This document shows positions 20,470 through 28,792 of a stretch of DNA of 64,000 nt, piece by piece; the first letter of the stretch is position 1; every line of letters begins with the position of its first letter. Origin of the DNA: Sulfuriferula sp. AH1 (GTDB lineage: Bacteria > Pseudomonadota > Gammaproteobacteria > Burkholderiales > Sulfuriferulaceae); the NCBI RefSeq assembly GCF_002162035.1, contig NZ_CP021138.1:1116001-1180000 (forward strand), given 5' to 3'. The translations under genes were made by a program, and so were the position numbers. Under the pieces are notes generated by a model, which saw nothing but the letters and a program-made list of their open reading frames with translations, was not told the DNA's origin and ran no database searches.

Positions 20470-20970
20470 ATGCAGCAGGACATTATCGTTTGGCCAGGCT
20501 GGCTGGCCGGGGCTGGCATAGGATTGCTGATGGTGGCGTTTTACTGGATTACCGGTAAGCAGATGGGCGTATCGAGAGGATACTGCAATTTGTGGTCTTA
20601 TGTATCCAAATTGCCTTTCTTCCAGCAAAAGGAATATACCGATAACCTGTGGCGGCTCTGGTTCATCGGCGGAATAATTCTGGGGGGATTCGTAGCCACT
20701 GTCATTGCGCATCCAGGGGAATGGCATTTCCATTTTGATATGGGGCAAGCCTACGACATGCTATTGCCGCATAACCTATGGTTGAAAATGCTGGTTCTCT
20801 TTGTCGGTGGCGCCATTATGGGTTTGGGCGCCCGCTTGGCTGGCGGATGTACCAGTGGTCACGTTATTGCAGGGATTCCGATGCTGAATTTATCCAGTCT
20901 GCTGGCAGGCATGCTGTTTTTTGCGGGCGGCCTGCTTGCAGTCCAGTTGACCGCGCGAATGGTGTCGTGA
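20470..20970 (+). CDS. YeeE/YedE-family sulfur-compound transporter, N-terminal half protein
   Basis: 166 residues from ATG 20470, which has GGAGGG 5 nt upstream; the in-frame ATG at 20452 lies before that ribosome-binding site. About four membrane helices are visible. Conserved Cys are C39 (RGYCNL) and C127 in GGCTSGH, the motif of YeeE/YedE permeases such as the thiosulfate importer TsuA, where such Cys relay thiosulfate. Here the two halves of the usual single protein are separate genes. It would sit in the inner membrane and bring thiosulfate-type sulfur into the cell. It overlaps the next gene by 1 nt. Confidence 0.87.
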   Translation: MQQDIIVWPGWLAGAGIGLLMVAFYWITGKQMGVSRGYCNLWSYVSKLPFFQQKEYTDNLWRLWFIGGIILGGFVATVIAHPGEWHFHFDMGQAYDMLLPHNLWLKMLVLFVGGAIMGLGARLAGGCTSGHVIAGIPMLNLSSLLAGMLFFAGGLLAVQLTARMVS

Positions 20971-21395
20971 TGAATAATATGATTTTTTTAATACTGGGAA
21001 CGATATTTGGATTGTTGCTCAGCCTAGCCGGGGCGACCACTTTCGATTTTTATGCCCAGCTTTTCTTGCTGCAAAATCCGCAATTGGCCAGGGTGATTGT
21101 TACCGCAGTAGGTGTAGGCACTTTGGGAATCTGGCTGATGAAGCGAGTGCAGGCTAAAGCTGTCATGACAGGCGAACCTATCGCCTTTGAGAAGAAAGGG
21201 CAGCAACGAGGCTGGATCTTGGGAGCGTTGATGTTCGGTGCCGGCTGGGGCATTACCGGTACTTGCCCAGGGTCTGCTCCTGCGATGCTGGGAGAAGGCA
21301 AGTTTATTATCATTCCAGTGCTACTGGGCGTAATTGCAGGAACTTATCTGTACGGCTGGCTTGAAAGCCGACGTGACGGAAACTGCGGGCCATGA
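20970..21395 (+). CDS. YeeE/YedE-family sulfur-compound transporter, C-terminal half protein
   Basis: 141 residues from the ATG at 20970, which shares one base with the TGA of the preceding gene (TGATG); the open frame extends further upstream, but only as a shadow of that gene. Four membrane helices and the second YeeE/YedE Cys motif GITGTCPGSAP (C99) are visible. With the upstream protein it completes the pseudo-symmetric transporter. Last gene of the plus-strand sulfur cluster; the convergent siaD ends 38 nt later. Confidence 0.87.
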   Translation: MNNMIFLILGTIFGLLLSLAGATTFDFYAQLFLLQNPQLARVIVTAVGVGTLGIWLMKRVQAKAVMTGEPIAFEKKGQQRGWILGALMFGAGWGITGTCPGSAPAMLGEGKFIIIPVLLGVIAGTYLYGWLESRRDGNCGP

Positions 21396-21432
21396 TTTTT
21401 TATTAACTGCCGTTCCGCTGTGAGACTGTAAC

Positions 21433-22152
21433 TCATCGGGCCGGCATCGCCTCGACTCTGTTCCTGCCAGCTTTTTTTGCCGCATACAATAACTGATCGA
21501 CGCGTATATACACATCTTCAAACAACTCATGTTGCCTGCATAAGGTTAGTCCCATGCTTACTGTGACGCTTACCTGAATGCCGTCAGCGTCGAGAATTGA
21601 ATCCCCGATGAGTCTTCTCAGCTTATCTGCAGTTTCTATGCTTTGTTCCAGAGTCGTGTCATTTAGTATCAATACGAACTCTTCGCCGCCAAAACGACCG
21701 ATATAATCCTTGTGTTTGGTATTTTGCTCCACCAGATTGGCGATCAGCTTCAGGACTTGGTCGCCGACGATATGTCCGTAGCTGTCATTTACTTTCTTGA
21801 AATAATCGATATCAAACAATATCAGTATGAAATCGTGAAGCGATAACTGCTCCTGAATGATCCTGGTGATCTCTCCTTTGTTATATAGGCCGGTAAGTGC
21901 ATCATGTTGGGATTGGAATTCGAAATCTTTTGAAAGCTGTTTCAATTTCTGATTAAGCAGATGCAGTTCTCGTGCCTTGCGGTCGCTCAATTTGATTAGT
22001 TGTTGAGTTTCCCGCAATAGCTTCTCGTATTGGGAAAGCAGCTTTGTCAATAATTCCCTGGCGTTCCCTATGTCCAGGTCGGCATCCTTCAATGCAGTGG
22101 AAATATCCTGAACGATGGCGGTTTCTGCGGAGAATAAATCGAACTTGGGCAT
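21433..22152 (-). CDS. siaD: diguanylate cyclase of the Sia system
   Basis: 239 residues, soluble. An N-terminal ~75-residue predicted coiled coil (many Gln/Lys/Leu heptads) is followed by a GGDEF domain with GRFGGEEF (GGEEF 155-159) and DALTGLYNKGE. No RxxD-type inhibitory site is evident just upstream of GGEEF. Together with the SiaC, SiaB and SiaA genes upstream it matches the Pseudomonas aeruginosa SiaABCD pathway, where dephosphorylated SiaC binds and activates SiaD to make c-di-GMP and promote aggregation. It starts 12 nt after siaC. Confidence 0.92.
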   Translation of the reverse strand: MPKFDLFSAETAIVQDISTALKDADLDIGNARELLTKLLSQYEKLLRETQQLIKLSDRKARELHLLNQKLKQLSKDFEFQSQHDALTGLYNKGEITRIIQEQLSLHDFILILFDIDYFKKVNDSYGHIVGDQVLKLIANLVEQNTKHKDYIGRFGGEEFVLILNDTTLEQSIETADKLRRLIGDSILDADGIQVSVTVSMGLTLCRQHELFEDVYIRVDQLLYAAKKAGRNRVEAMPAR

Positions 22153-22164
22153 GAGGGTAAGTAA

Positions 22165-22566
22165 TTAGGCTTCTTTTGCTATATCAAGAATAATGGGCCT
22201 GAAGTCCAGCCACTGGAAATCCTCCTGCACATCGAGTCCGAACTCGAGAATGGTGTCGTCTTCTTCATCATGGTACCAGTTAAGCACGATGCGATTGGCA
22301 TCGGTACTGGCCGACTCATTTAATAACTCGAAAACGTTATATAACATTTTGGTGCTGGCGCTATTAAAGTAAGTTAGCTGAAAGTTGAATATAACATCGC
22401 AATTGGCGATTGATTTCAGATAAGTTTCCAATGCTATGAGCACGGGGCGGAAAAAATCGCTCGCATTCTCAGGGTAAGCTTCTCCAGTAATGTTCAGTAT
22501 GTGCCCGGAAAAATTGAAGTCGATTTCCGGAGATTCTGAAGTGCGTGCAATATAAATATTATTCAT
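22165..22566 (-). CDS. siaC: SiaC-family regulator (DUF1987), partner-switch phosphoprotein
   Basis: 133 residues from ATG 22566 (AAGGGA 6 nt upstream; an upstream in-frame ATG at 22632 would overlap siaB). The fold resembles anti-anti-sigma STAS-like proteins. The Ser/Thr-rich QLTYFNSASTKML segment at 63-75 is where SiaC is phosphorylated by SiaB in P. aeruginosa. Unphosphorylated SiaC would activate SiaD. Gene order is siaA-siaB-siaC-siaD with short gaps. Confidence 0.9.
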   Translation of the reverse strand: MNNIYIARTSESPEIDFNFSGHILNITGEAYPENASDFFRPVLIALETYLKSIANCDVIFNFQLTYFNSASTKMLYNVFELLNESASTDANRIVLNWYHDEEDDTILEFGLDVQEDFQWLDFRPIILDIAKEA

Positions 22567-22576
22567 GACAATTCCC

Positions 22577-23128
22577 TTAAATGATGGCTTTAAGATAAAA
22601 ACAAGACAATTTATTCTCATGGCCAGGTGCATCGATCAAGGCATATTCGATCGGTTCGGTCGAGTCTCTGGCCAATGTCAAGAATCCTAATCCAGCACCT
22701 TTGCTGACTGCATCGTCGTTTTGATCGTTTTTTAATTGTGCACGGTAAGCCTGTTTGATCTCGTCCAGACTCATTCTTTTGAGGGGTTCGAGCTTTTCGC
22801 GTATGCGTCCTACGTGCTGCTTTTGAACAAGATTGCCACACATGATGAAATATTTTTCATCACGTTTTCCTACCGCAATTGATCCGACCTTGTCGCCGTT
22901 TGAGTCAGGGTCATCTGGCGAATAATGAATCGCGTTCTGTACCATCTCGATAAAGCTGGAAAACAGTTTGCGGGACGTGCTGCCTTTGGCATCCTGGCTT
23001 TCCAGGCGTTGTTTTAATGCATCGCCCATAGCACCAATTACATTCTGCGACAGGCTGCCGCTGTAATAGAAAAGAATGCCGTTGCGGTCCGCATTCTCGC
23101 GAAAGGCACTGAATACATCAATATGCAT
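22577..23128 (-). CDS. siaB: SiaB-family protein kinase (DUF6272)
   Basis: 183 residues, GHKL-like fold. The SFIEMVQNAIHYSPDD segment corresponds to the N-box for ATP/Mg binding and GAGLGFLTLARDS to the glycine-rich lid. In the characterised Sia pathway SiaB phosphorylates SiaC and thereby switches off c-di-GMP production. It lies between siaA and siaC with gaps of 20 and 10 nt. Confidence 0.9.
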   Translation of the reverse strand: MHIDVFSAFRENADRNGILFYYSGSLSQNVIGAMGDALKQRLESQDAKGSTSRKLFSSFIEMVQNAIHYSPDDPDSNGDKVGSIAVGKRDEKYFIMCGNLVQKQHVGRIREKLEPLKRMSLDEIKQAYRAQLKNDQNDDAVSKGAGLGFLTLARDSTEPIEYALIDAPGHENKLSCFYLKAII

Positions 23129-23148
23129 ATTATTTTCCTGGTATGTTC

Positions 23149-24429
23149 TTAAATTCTAAAGCCCATGAGGCTTAGGTCATCACGCCGACGCTGCTTTCCT
23201 TGATATTCGTAATAGGCATGCATGATGATGGATTCTTGTTCAGGCATGGGTTTACGATAATGTCGGCTGAGGAGCGCCGAAAAACGCTTCTTGCCGAAAG
23301 CAATATTTTTAGGGCCGCCTATCTGGTCGATGATGCCGTCCGTAGTAAGGTATATGCACATGCCATTTGACAGCGCGATTTCCTGGTTGACCCAAGCAAA
23401 ATCCATAGGCGTATCAACGTACCCAACGCCTTTACGATCAGGATTCAACATGTTGACTTCACCGGACTCGTTTTCAATATAAAACAATGGTATTTTGGCG
23501 CCAGCATAAATCAGTTTGTTTTCTCGCGTATTTACCCAGCAAAATGCGGTGTCCATCCCGTCATCCGACTGCTCCTCATTTCCGGTTGCAAATTTAGTCG
23601 TGTTAATCGGAATAATATTGGATTTCGCTGTTTGTCCGAGGGCGCATTTTATTTTCCGGTTCATCACGGCCAAGGCACCCGCCGGATCGTGCCGATTGTT
23701 TTCCAACAGGATATGATCCAGAAAAGACGCCATGATAAGCGTCATGAACGCGCCGGGGACACCATGCCCGGTGCAATCTATAAGGGCAAAGAAAAATCCA
23801 TCATCGAATTTTTTGCAGAAGTAGTAATCTCCCCCCACCTTGTCGCGGGGCTCCCAGTGCATGAAATAGTCCTGCAATACCGCATTCATGTCTTCGCGGG
23901 ATGAGCGCAAGAAAGATTTTTGAATGATGCTGGCATAATTGATGCTCTCCATTACCAGCCGGTTTTTTTCTGCCTGCAGATAAGCCACTACTTTGACCAG
24001 TTCTTCGCCGGTACCGAGTCCGAGATAGCCGCCATTTTCATCCGTGATAATGAAACCATCGTTCAGCGTTTTGCCGCCGGAATGCACTACTTTGAAGCTG
24101 AGCGCCTGAATGCTCATATTCTGGTTAACAATGAGTGGATCCTTATCCATAAAGGCAATACAGCTTTTACGGGCGAACAGCTCGCGGCGGAACGGTTTTG
24201 CCATGCCATCCATAAAAATACTGCGGTTAATCAAGCCGATCGGTTTGCCATTTTCCACGACGGGCACGGCAATCAGGCTGGAATTCTCGCTTAACAGTTT
24301 CAGGACATCATCATTGGTTTGCGATGGGGAAACGGAGGGAATGGTTCGCAAAAGACTGCGGGCAATGTATTCGGCTTCAATTTCACTCAAGCCGGCTCCG
24401 GATTGATTTAATAATGAGTTATTAAACAT
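23149..24429 (-). CDS. siaA: SiaA-like PP2C/SpoIIE phosphatase with N-terminal CBS pair
   Basis: About 426 residues from ATG 24429; the frame also opens at TTG 24447, and neither has a good ribosome-binding site. The C-terminal ~250 residues are a SpoIIE/PP2C phosphatase with the metal-binding motifs DKVGGDYYF and DCTGHGVPGAF and a late RRDDLSLMGF. It should dephosphorylate SiaC. P. aeruginosa SiaA is a membrane sensor with a HAMP domain. Here residues ~20-155 form two CBS-like repeats (SLIAVPVVENGKPIGLINR and DGFIITDENGGYLGLGTG) and no membrane helix is visible, suggesting control by a cytoplasmic ligand such as an adenine nucleotide. Confidence 0.88.
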   Translation of the reverse strand: MFNNSLLNQSGAGLSEIEAEYIARSLLRTIPSVSPSQTNDDVLKLLSENSSLIAVPVVENGKPIGLINRSIFMDGMAKPFRRELFARKSCIAFMDKDPLIVNQNMSIQALSFKVVHSGGKTLNDGFIITDENGGYLGLGTGEELVKVVAYLQAEKNRLVMESINYASIIQKSFLRSSREDMNAVLQDYFMHWEPRDKVGGDYYFCKKFDDGFFFALIDCTGHGVPGAFMTLIMASFLDHILLENNRHDPAGALAVMNRKIKCALGQTAKSNIIPINTTKFATGNEEQSDDGMDTAFCWVNTRENKLIYAGAKIPLFYIENESGEVNMLNPDRKGVGYVDTPMDFAWVNQEIALSNGMCIYLTTDGIIDQIGGPKNIAFGKKRFSALLSRHYRKPMPEQESIIMHAYYEYQGKQRRRDDLSLMGFRI

Positions 24430-24572
24430 TTTTGCAGGCGAAATCAATGGAAATTAGCGCAATATTAAAGTGCTACTATTACAGCATAATGAACTGCGTA
24501 TTTAGAATTTGTTGCTCTTGTGATGCAGTTTGTTTTACATGCTGCATGAATGGTATGTGTTCTTGAGGTGTA

Positions 24573-24599
24573 CGTATCCATCAGAAGCGGATGGATACG
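24573..24599. terminator. hairpin downstream of the 81-residue gene
   Basis: Perfect 10-bp arms CGTATCCATC (24573-24582) and GATGGATACG (24590-24599) with a 7-nt loop, 5 bp past the stop of the minus-strand gene at 24604. No T-run, so terminator function is uncertain; it may instead separate that gene from siaA. Confidence 0.5.
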
Positions 24600-24603
24600 G
24601 TGA

Positions 24604-24849
24604 TTAGGGCATCGCAGGTAATTGGAATATTTCCCTCAAGCGCTCCTTGGTTTTGGTGTATCTGTCCAGGCGCCAGGCTTTTAATATGTTCAGGCTCAGT
24701 TCGAATTCCTCATAGTCAAGTTCATATAACGCGGCGAGGTCGAAATCCTTCTTTAAACAGAGTGCCGTGATCAGGTGTTTAAACACCGGATTGACGGATT
24801 CGGCGTGACTCTGTTGCAGATGCTTTTCCAGTTGCTTCAACGCATTCAT
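24604..24849 (-). CDS. small hypothetical protein upstream of siaA
   Basis: 81 residues, all-helical in appearance and rich in Leu/Lys/Glu, with no signal peptide or membrane segment. A strong ribosome-binding site (GGAGGA, 5 nt before ATG) supports it as real. I do not recognise a family. It is upstream of and co-directional with siaABCD, but a hairpin and about 175 nt separate them, so a shared function is only a possibility. Confidence 0.65.
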   Translation of the reverse strand: MNALKQLEKHLQQSHAESVNPVFKHLITALCLKKDFDLAALYELDYEEFELSLNILKAWRLDRYTKTKERLREIFQLPAMP

Positions 24850-25146
24850 TTTGTCCTCCAGTGGAATGAAAAATTAATAGGTCCATTATCTTGCTAATTT
24901 GAAAAACTGATTTGGCTGTTAATTTGAAACCCAATGCCCCCAGCTTTTTTAGCATACCTTAAACAGATTTCAAATTGGTGCTTTCTATTCTGATATGTGG
25001 ATTTTTAACAATCAAGCTTCTGTATTCCTGTATCGGTAAGGTAGGGAATTAATTGATTTGTCAGGTTTTTCCAAAGACGGACTGTCACGTAAATGCAATG
25101 CAAATCCAATAGTATCTAAATCATCACTTGCTTGATCCCTGTAAAA

Positions 25147-27489
25147 ATGGAGTTGCTGGATCATAAGATTATGCTTGCTTCCTTCAAATATCCGAGTGTC
25201 GAAGGTCATTTCGCGAAACTGCTAAAGAAGCTGTTAATCGGTTTTATTGCGATAGGGTTTCTCATGCTGGTGGTTTTCGGGTTTAAAAGCTGGCAGGATG
25301 AAAACAGGGAAATGCAAGCCAATCTGGCGATTCAGGCCGGGTTCGCAGCCAAAAGCAGTCAGGCGGTATTTGATAACATCGGTAGCAGCATGGAATTGTT
25401 AGGCGAGCTGCTCAAGGATATGGATGTTGTCCATCATCCTGAAATTACCCGTATCGCGTTGAATGATTTTAAGGAAAATCATCCGGAGATCGTGGCGATA
25501 GAATTGATCAGCCCGGATGGCAAGGTGTTTTTGAGTACACTGGGTCAATCGGGAGGAAAAATGCTCGATTTCGCTACGATTCCGGATTATTTGCTGGCAT
25601 TCAGGTTCGATCTCAATAATACTTATTCCTATAATATTGGCCCCAATCAGTTTGGTATGGGGCTGGATCAGTGGCATTTCCCATTCCGCCATACAGTTGA
25701 GGACAAGGATGGGAATCCCTTATTCGTGATTCAAGGTGATGTTTTGATCGAAAGCGCCGGATTGTTATGGTCAGATCTGCCATTGCCTGATGGCAGCCGG
25801 GTAGGACTGATCCGCAATAACGACGGTTATATTCAATTACGCTGGCCGGTTCAGCTGGCTGAGGCAGCTGCCTATAACACGCAGTCAGGCCCGTTAATCC
25901 GGGCCATTCGCGCTACTCCAGGCAAAATAACCGGCACTTACCAGGGTATATCCGCTATTGACGGGGTCGACCGGCTGGGCGCTTATGTGCATCTGCCCAA
26001 TGCCAACATGTCCGCGTTTGTTTCCGTACCGAGACGCTTGGTGCTGGCACGGTGGTGGGAACATAACTATCCGGTTCTGCTCAGCTTTATCGGCTATTTG
26101 ATAGTGCTGGTTGTCATTGCCTACCGATTGATGCTCAGAGAGCAGCAGCATACGGGCGAATTGCTTGCACAGTCGCGCAAGGATCCGTTAACCGGATTGC
26201 CTAATCGTATCGCGGCGGATGAGGCCCTGGAAAGCGAGATATCCCGGGCGCGGCGTAGCAAAAGCCATTCAGCGCTGTTATATCTGGATATTGATAAATT
26301 CAAGGATGTGAATGACAAGCTTGGCCATGCCTGCGGAGATCATTTGCTGGAACAGGTTGCATCGCGTATTGCCGCCGTTTTGCGTAATGAGGATATGCTG
26401 GCTCGCCTCGGGGGCGATGAGTTCCTGATATTGCTGCCTAATAGCAATGCGGAAAAAGCCAGTACGCTGGCGCAACGTATAGTCAATATATTCGGCGCGC
26501 CATTTACTGGGGATAATCAGGAGATAATGGTATCGACGAGCATTGGCATCTGCATGTTCCCGGATAATGGTCTGGATAATCGTGCTTTGCTGCAGAATGC
26601 GGATGCCGCCATGTATGAAGCCAAACGCCAGGGTGGTAATTGTTTTGCCTTCTATCAGGAGGAGCTCGGCGAACATATCCGCCAGCGACTGCAATTGCAG
26701 CGGGATTTTCAGCGTGCGCTCGCATGTCATGAATTTGAATTGTATTACCAGCCCTTGGTCGACATGGCTGATGGCAAGATCGTGGGGGCAGAAGCGCTGG
26801 TGCGGTGGAACGACCCGGTGCTAGGGGTACGTAGTCCTGCTGAATTCATCCCGTTTGCCGAAGACAGCGGCTGGATACTCCCGCTTGGTGAGTGGGTGCT
26901 GAAAACCGCATGTCAGCAGAGTAAGTGTTGGGCGGCAAAAGGCTACGATATTTACATGGCAGTCAATTTGTCTACTCGCCAGTTTCAGGATCAGGAGCTG
27001 TTGCAGAAAATCAGCCTGGCGTTATCCGAAGCCGGTCTGTGCCCCTCCAAACTTGAACTGGAAATCACCGAAAGCGCTTCGATGCTGGATCCGGAAGCGA
27101 GCATTCAGGTGATGAACAAATTGAAAGCGCTCGGTATGCGAATCGCTATCGATGATTTCGGAACCGGATATTCTTCCCTGAGTTATTTAAAACGTATCCC
27201 TGCTGATATTATCAAAATCGACCGCTCATTTGTAAGCGGTATTCAGAACGATCCGGATGATGCGGCTATAGTCCGGACCATCATGGCACTGGCGGCCTCC
27301 ATGGACAAACAGTGCCTTGCCGAGGGCATCGAGACCACCGAGCACTTCGAGATGCTGCGTAATCTTGGATGTCACTTTGGCCAGGGATACTGGTTGAGCA
27401 GGCCGGTGGTAGCACAGGCATTCGAACAGTTGTTGGCAGGGCCGCAGGGTTATCTCCGTCAATTTTCCAATGTGGCGCTGGTAGCCTGA
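25147..27489 (+). CDS. membrane sensor GGDEF-EAL c-di-GMP protein
   Basis: 780 residues from ATG 25147; starts at 25132 (TTG) and 25171 (ATG) are also possible and none has a clear Shine-Dalgarno. A TM helix (LLIGFIAIGFLMLVVFGF) is followed by a ~230-residue periplasmic region that looks like a Cache-type sensor, and a second TM (LLSFIGYLIVLVVIAYRL). A GGDEF domain (KDPLTGLPNR, RLGGDEF) and an EAL domain (GAEALVRW, ELEITES, DDFGTGYSSL, AEGIE) follow; both catalytic signatures are intact. It would sense an external signal and adjust c-di-GMP. It stands alone between siaA and the nitrogen operon. Confidence 0.93.
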   Translation: MELLDHKIMLASFKYPSVEGHFAKLLKKLLIGFIAIGFLMLVVFGFKSWQDENREMQANLAIQAGFAAKSSQAVFDNIGSSMELLGELLKDMDVVHHPEITRIALNDFKENHPEIVAIELISPDGKVFLSTLGQSGGKMLDFATIPDYLLAFRFDLNNTYSYNIGPNQFGMGLDQWHFPFRHTVEDKDGNPLFVIQGDVLIESAGLLWSDLPLPDGSRVGLIRNNDGYIQLRWPVQLAEAAAYNTQSGPLIRAIRATPGKITGTYQGISAIDGVDRLGAYVHLPNANMSAFVSVPRRLVLARWWEHNYPVLLSFIGYLIVLVVIAYRLMLREQQHTGELLAQSRKDPLTGLPNRIAADEALESEISRARRSKSHSALLYLDIDKFKDVNDKLGHACGDHLLEQVASRIAAVLRNEDMLARLGGDEFLILLPNSNAEKASTLAQRIVNIFGAPFTGDNQEIMVSTSIGICMFPDNGLDNRALLQNADAAMYEAKRQGGNCFAFYQEELGEHIRQRLQLQRDFQRALACHEFELYYQPLVDMADGKIVGAEALVRWNDPVLGVRSPAEFIPFAEDSGWILPLGEWVLKTACQQSKCWAAKGYDIYMAVNLSTRQFQDQELLQKISLALSEAGLCPSKLELEITESASMLDPEASIQVMNKLKALGMRIAIDDFGTGYSSLSYLKRIPADIIKIDRSFVSGIQNDPDDAAIVRTIMALAASMDKQCLAEGIETTEHFEMLRNLGCHFGQGYWLSRPVVAQAFEQLLAGPQGYLRQFSNVALVA

Positions 27490-27679
27490 GATCCGCTAGT
27501 CGGCTTTTCCAATCGCGGATTGGCCGTATTCAGTTGTAAATCATCGCTCACGTTCGCATAAGCGGATAACGCCCTTATTCAAATTGATTTCTTGTTCATG
27601 GCCGCACCACATTAAAGCACGCGCGCTTCTGCAGTGCGTAATCAGGCCTGAGATTCAAAGTATATATTAAATATAAACA

Positions 27680-27748
27680 TAGTGTTACGTATTGGCACGT
27701 ATGTTGCATTTAGAATCATCGTATTACCTTTTATTAATTTAGTGTTAC
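27680..27748 (+). promoter_or_regulatory. direct repeat TAGTGTTAC flanking the sigma-54 promoter
   Basis: Two exact copies of TAGTGTTAC at 27680-27688 and 27740-27748, 60 bp apart, one just before the -24 element and one about 20 bp after the likely transcription start. The arrangement suggests an operator for a repressor or activator, possibly the NikR-like protein encoded at 32494. Inference only. Confidence 0.4.
27693..27709 (+). promoter_or_regulatory. sigma-54 (RpoN) promoter of the ABC transporter operon
   Basis: TGGCACG-TATG-TTGCAT matches the -24/-12 consensus at every key position, with GG (27694-27695) and GC (27706-27707) separated by exactly 10 nt. The predicted start is near 27720, about 50 nt before the ATG at 27770. 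RpoN dependence fits nitrogen control of the downstream transporter and glutamine synthetase. I could not identify a convincing NtrC enhancer pair upstream. Confidence 0.8.
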
Positions 27749-27769
27749 TGAATGTAATCGGAGAAAACG

Positions 27770-28765
27770 ATGATCGCAAAAAAGATGAGCAGCAAATTGA
27801 AGCGTCTGATCGCAGCCTCGGTTATTCCGCTGGCAATGATGTGTGTGCAGGGCAGCCATGCGGCGCCATTAAAAATCGGTTATAGCGATTGGCCGGGCTG
27901 GGTAGCCTGGCAGGTGGCGATTGACAAGGGCTGGTTCAGGGAAGCAGGTGTCGCGGTCGATTTCGAGTGGTTCGATTACTCGGCTTCGATGGATGCCTTT
28001 GCTGCCGGCAAGATTGATGCAGTTACCGTGACCAATGGCGATGCACTGGTCACCGGTGCGGGCGGAGCCAAAAGTGTGATGATCATGCTGACGGACTACT
28101 CCAACGGCAACGACATGATTATCGGTAAACCCGGCATCAAGAGCCTGAAGGATCTGAAAGGCAGGAAGGTTGCAGTGGAGACCGGGCTGGTCGAGCACCT
28201 GTTACTGCTCGACGGCCTGAAAAAAGCCGGGATGAAAGAATCCGATGTCAAGCTGGTCAATGCGAAAACCAATGAAATGCCGCAAGTGCTGGCTTCGGGC
28301 GACGTCGCTGCGGTCGGCGCATGGCAACCGATTGCAGGGCAAGCCATGAAAGGCCTGCCGGGTTCGCGTCCGCTGTACACCTCTGCGAATGAACCAGGCC
28401 TGATTTATGACGTGCTGGCCGTCAATCCGGCCAACCTTGCCGCGCATCGTGCCGAGTGGCAAAAAGTGGTGAAGGTATGGGATCGCGTGGTGAGCTATAT
28501 CAACGATCCTAAAACCCAGCCGGATGCAGTGAAGATCATGGCGGCGCGTGTCGGCGTGACGCCGCAGGCTTATCTGCCTTTACTGAAAGGTACCAAGCTG
28601 CTGAGCGTGGCAGAAGGCAAGAAGGTTTATGTGAAGGCGGAAGGCTTCAAATCCCTGTACGGCTCTTCCAAAATCGCCGATGACTTTAACGTCAGCAACG
28701 CTGTTTACAAGGATCATCAGAACATCGATAGCTACATCGATCCATCGTTTGAGAGCGGCAAATAA
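27770..28765 (+). CDS. ABC transporter substrate-binding protein (NMT1/taurine/nitrate type)
   Basis: 331 residues. A signal peptide ([22 protein letters not shown], cleavage before APLKIG) is followed by an NMT1/SsuA-type two-lobe binding domain: [22 protein letters not shown], then the [25 protein letters not shown] and [14 protein letters not shown] segments. Family members bind nitrate, taurine, alkanesulfonates, thiamine precursors or small N-compounds. The sigma-54 promoter and linked glutamine synthetase suggest a nitrogenous compound, and the linked creatininase remnant hints at an amide or amine. CGGAG lies 6 nt before the ATG. Confidence 0.9.
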   Translation: MIAKKMSSKLKRLIAASVIPLAMMCVQGSHAAPLKIGYSDWPGWVAWQVAIDKGWFREAGVAVDFEWFDYSASMDAFAAGKIDAVTVTNGDALVTGAGGAKSVMIMLTDYSNGNDMIIGKPGIKSLKDLKGRKVAVETGLVEHLLLLDGLKKAGMKESDVKLVNAKTNEMPQVLASGDVAAVGAWQPIAGQAMKGLPGSRPLYTSANEPGLIYDVLAVNPANLAAHRAEWQKVVKVWDRVVSYINDPKTQPDAVKIMAARVGVTPQAYLPLLKGTKLLSVAEGKKVYVKAEGFKSLYGSSKIADDFNVSNAVYKDHQNIDSYIDPSFESGK

Positions 28766-28792
28766 TTTTAGTTAAGGAAGGCGGGAGTAGGC

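Noticed and set aside
20778-20969. Upstream extension of the second YeeE/YedE half gene
   Set aside because: It only overlaps the first half gene in another frame; the ATG at 20970 overlapping the stop is the sensible start.
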